A DNA stretch of 55,114 nt from Oscillospiraceae bacterium (GTDB lineage Bacteria > Bacillota > Clostridia > Oscillospirales > UBA929), in the NCBI GenBank assembly GCA_009780275.1, contig WRAI01000014.1:1-55114 (forward strand), given 5' to 3'. Shown one piece after another: positions 52,867 to 55,114 of this stretch. A program made the position numbers and the translations under genes. How positions within the stretch are numbered: the stretch's first letter is position 1; each line of letters begins with the position of its first letter. The notes beneath the pieces are model-generated. The model searched no databases. It saw only the letters and a list, made by a program, of their open reading frames with translations, and was not told the DNA's origin.

Positions 52867-53802
52867 TTATGCTTTGCCGTCGCAACCCAACACGTTAATC
52901 AACTTATCTTTGACCAACTCTTTAATATTGGTACGCGCCGGCGCAAGATATTGACGTGGGTCAAAATGGTCTGGATGTTGTGCAAAATACTGACGAATTG
53001 AACCTGTCATAGCCAAACGTAGGTCGCTATCGATGTTGATTTTGCAGACCGACAGCGATGCGGCTTTGCGTAACATATCTTCAGGGATACCGATGGCATC
53101 CGGCATTTTTCCACCGTTATCGTTGATCATCTTAACGTATTTGGGGATGACCGACGACGCACCGTGTAGCACGATGGGGAAATTGGGCAAACGACGGCCG
53201 ATTTCTTCGAGAATGTCAAAGCGCAATTCGGGGGTTTGGCCCGGCTTGAATTTATACGCTCCATGGCTTGTGCCGATAGCAATTGCCAAGCTGTCGACGC
53301 CGGTTTTTGCTACGAATTCTTCCACTTCTTCGGGGCGGGTGTAAGACGCGTCTTCTTCGCTGACGTTGACGTCATCTTCCACGCCTGCCAAACGCCCCAA
53401 TTCTCCTTCAACTGTGACACCGTGGGCGTGGGCGTACTCAACAACTTGCTTGGTCAGCTGGATATTATCTTCAAAGCTATGATGGCTGCCATCGATCATC
53501 ACCGATGAAAAGCCACCATCAATGCACGATTTACACAGTTCAAACGTGTCGCCATGATCAAGATGGACAGCAATGGGCAGGCCCGTTTCGATCACAGCCG
53601 CCTCAATGAGCTTCATTAGATAGGTGTGGTTGGCGTACTTGCGCGCACCTGACGAAACTTGCAAAATCAACGGGGCATTGACTTCTTTTGCCGCCTCGGT
53701 GATGCCTTGCACAATTTCCATGTTGTTGACGTTGAACGCACCGATGGCATAACCGCCTTTGTACGCTTTGTCAAACATTTCTCTGGTGTTTACGATTCCC
53801 AT
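52867..53802 (-). CDS. fba: Class II fructose-bisphosphate aldolase
   Basis: This Zn-dependent aldolase splits fructose-1,6-bisphosphate in glycolysis. From the ATG at 53802 (AGGGAGAAAA upstream) it has 311 residues: A-V-H-L-D-H-G-D-T (zinc His near 82-86), G-E-L-G-R-L-A-G near 134, T-S-H-G-A-Y-K-F near 179, and L-H-G-A-S-S-V near 208. The upstream extension to 53868 has no SD. It is near pyk, so two glycolytic genes are close together. Confidence 0.96.
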   Translation of the reverse strand: MGIVNTREMFDKAYKGGYAIGAFNVNNMEIVQGITEAAKEVNAPLILQVSSGARKYANHTYLMKLIEAAVIETGLPIAVHLDHGDTFELCKSCIDGGFSSVMIDGSHHSFEDNIQLTKQVVEYAHAHGVTVEGELGRLAGVEDDVNVSEEDASYTRPEEVEEFVAKTGVDSLAIAIGTSHGAYKFKPGQTPELRFDILEEIGRRLPNFPIVLHGASSVIPKYVKMINDNGGKMPDAIGIPEDMLRKAASLSVCKINIDSDLRLAMTGSIRQYFAQHPDHFDPRQYLAPARTNIKELVKDKLINVLGCDGKA

Positions 53803-53864
53803 GTGTATTTTCTCCCTTTTATTCATGTAGTTTCCATTTACTATACCACACCCTGCCGCAAAAA

Positions 53865-54977
53865 TCAATCAAAAATTCCTAAGCCCATCAACTCTTTTTG
53901 CAAATGCGGCATAACACCCCACGATTTCGCCGCATCACACGCCTTTTTCCACAATTGATGGTCGGGTTTGCACGTTAATTGCGCCTTGATAAGTAAATTT
54001 TTCGGTGTGTGCTCGGACTCAATAAATTCACATACCGTCACGTTATATCCACACGCTTCCAAATACATCGCCCGCAAACCATCGGTTAGCAATGATGCCA
54101 ATTTTTCTTTCATCGCGCCATGCTTTGCAATAAACTGCATGTCCTCGCGTCCCATAGTTTTCAACAATTCGTGCTGACAACACGGCGCGGCGTAAATCCA
54201 AGGCGCACGCCATGTAACGGCTTTTGCCAGCGCGTCATCAGTCGCTGTGTCGCACACGTGCAGACTCACCACCATGTCGACGGGCGGCTCGATTTTCAAG
54301 CCCTGAATATCGCCTTGTTGAAACCGCAAGCCTTTGCAATCCAACCGCTCGGCAATCTCATTGCAGCTTGCAATCACATCTTCCTTCAAGTCCAATCCAA
54401 TAATTTCGCCGCGCTGTAAATAATGCTGCAACGCAAACGTCAAATACGACTTACCACAGCCAAAATCAACAATGCGCGGCTGTTTTGGCAAAGTGTCCAA
54501 CCCATCTTTGAGCAGTTCGAGAAAACTATTGATTTGCCTAAATTTCGCCATTTTATTTTTACGGACATGACCATCTTGTGCCATCACGCCCAGTTCGATC
54601 AAGAATGGTACAGGCTCGCCGTCACGCAAAATTGTTTGCCGTTCGCGGTCGTGGGTGCGTGGCGTGTGGTTTGACTGTTTCATCGTCCGCTTAACTTTGA
54701 GTTTGCTAAAATACGTGACATGAAATTCTGTCTCAGGCGTGACAATTAAGGCTTGTCGGAAATGTTGCGTGAGTAGTATTTCAATACACGTATAAGCCTC
54801 AACAAGCGGCAGATTCTCGTGTCGGACCTTGCCGCTGTTATGATATTCAAACTGCACCATATCCCGCCCTTGGGCGGTATAGCGTCGCGCAATCACTTTT
54901 CCGTCGCCACCTTTGCTGCGCGGTTGGCTAAATGTAGCCTGCGTAAAGCCAGTAATTTCTTCGATAAAGTCTTGCAT
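53865..54977 (-). CDS. Class I SAM-dependent methyltransferase (probable rRNA or nucleic-acid target)
   Basis: From the ATG at 54977 (AGGAGGCGC upstream) it has 370 residues. The N-terminal part (about 1-150) is unrecognised and is followed by the methyltransferase core with I-V-D-F-G-C-G-K-S-Y-L-T-F near 176, G-L-D-L-K-E-D-V near 204, and V-V-S-L-H-V-C-D-T-A-T-D near 245. P-C-C-Q-H near 275 suggests an rRNA- or tRNA-type methyltransferase. Target unknown. Confidence 0.75.
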   Translation of the reverse strand: MQDFIEEITGFTQATFSQPRSKGGDGKVIARRYTAQGRDMVQFEYHNSGKVRHENLPLVEAYTCIEILLTQHFRQALIVTPETEFHVTYFSKLKVKRTMKQSNHTPRTHDRERQTILRDGEPVPFLIELGVMAQDGHVRKNKMAKFRQINSFLELLKDGLDTLPKQPRIVDFGCGKSYLTFALQHYLQRGEIIGLDLKEDVIASCNEIAERLDCKGLRFQQGDIQGLKIEPPVDMVVSLHVCDTATDDALAKAVTWRAPWIYAAPCCQHELLKTMGREDMQFIAKHGAMKEKLASLLTDGLRAMYLEACGYNVTVCEFIESEHTPKNLLIKAQLTCKPDHQLWKKACDAAKSWGVMPHLQKELMGLGIFD

Positions 54978-55001
54978 GATGCGCCTCCTTGCGTAATGCA
55001 A

Positions 55002-55027
55002 AAGAACCGTCCTTACGGACGGTTCTT
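55002..55027 (-). terminator. Terminator of tRNA-Arg
   Basis: AAGAACCGTCC (55002-55012) pairs with GGACGGTTCTT (55017-55027) around TTAC, followed by TTTTGC on the minus strand. The stem starts at the last base of the tRNA CCA end. Confidence 0.85.
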
Positions 55028-55103
55028 GGCGCGCCGCGGAAGATTCGAACTCCCGACCTTCTGGTCCGTAGCCAGACGCTCTATCCAGCTGAGCTAGCGG
55101 CGC
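55027..55103 (-). tRNA. tRNA-Arg (ACG anticodon)
   Basis: The acceptor stem GCGCCGC/GCGGCGC is perfect, with discriminator G and an encoded CCA. The anticodon stem TCTGG/CCAGA closes loop CTACGGA, giving ACG. The D-arm is GCTC...GAGC and the T-loop is TTCGAAT. Confidence 0.96.
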
Positions 55104-55114
55104 AATTTCTTAGG

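Noticed and set aside
1-55114. CRISPR arrays, rRNA genes, replication origin
   Set aside because: No regularly spaced repeats, no rRNA sequence and no DnaA-box cluster were seen.

Overview
The window comes from a spore-forming, Gram-positive-type anaerobe of the Clostridia. The sequence shows spoIVA, CotF-type coat proteins, a G5/3D cell-wall protein, a PolC-type replicative polymerase, the rpsB-tsf-pyrH-frr-uppS-cdsA-dxr-rseP-ispG-polC cluster, an acpS/nnrD-lipoprotein-alr-mazF cluster, and many sigma-A promoters with TTGACA/TATAAT boxes. No species can be named from sequence alone.

The central finding is at 34,826-41,311. The sporulation gene spoIVA is split by a 4,912-bp element (36,112-41,023) bounded by a 15-bp direct repeat. 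The 5' part (34,892-36,126) encodes SpoIVA residues 1-412. The last 80 residues are fused in frame to the C-terminus of a large serine recombinase (39,357-41,282). Recombination between the two repeats would restore an uninterrupted 492-codon spoIVA, the usual length of the protein. It would also give the recombinase a different, native tail that is at present attached to truncated SpoIVA. The logic matches the sigK 'skin' and spsM/SPbeta elements of Bacillus, but the target gene is different. Both spoIVA and the recombinase operon have sigma-E-like promoters. A 63-aa protein lies 3 nt upstream of the recombinase and is a candidate excision factor. The element carries two cargo genes: a CCG-domain Fe-S protein and an SLC13-type transporter.

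Layout. 1-2,300: IS3-family remnants around a BirA-operator-controlled bioY-DUF1284-DUF1284 operon. 2,300-4,150: DUF6886 protein, ruvA, DUF975 membrane protein. 4,200-11,740: rpoB-rpoC with their own promoter and terminator. 11,780-15,570: GNAT, rsmI, CtpE-like P-type ATPase. 15,700-17,605: SLH-domain surface protein. 17,600-31,850 (minus strand): methyltransferase, exonuclease-less polC, a frameshifted gene, ispG, rseP, dxr, cdsA, uppS, frr, pyrH, GNAT, tsf, rpsB, tRNA-Trp. 31,860-34,700 (minus): methyltransferase, rsmA, YabE-like protein and a candidate small RNA. 34,800-41,800: interrupted spoIVA and coat proteins. 42,000-44,720: alpha/beta hydrolase-like protein, AraC regulator, IS3 remnant. 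44,800-50,700 (minus): unknown anchored protein, mazF, alr, GerS-like lipoprotein, AcpS-NnrD fusion, two membrane proteins, MerR remnant. 50,700-55,103 (minus): pyk, a small Cys-rich protein, a monooxygenase-like protein, fba, methyltransferase, tRNA-Arg.

Functionally, most of the window is housekeeping: transcription, translation, replication, isoprenoid and phospholipid precursors, and cell wall. Sporulation genes are clustered near the middle. Mobile DNA is of two kinds: decayed IS3 copies and the intact spoIVA element.
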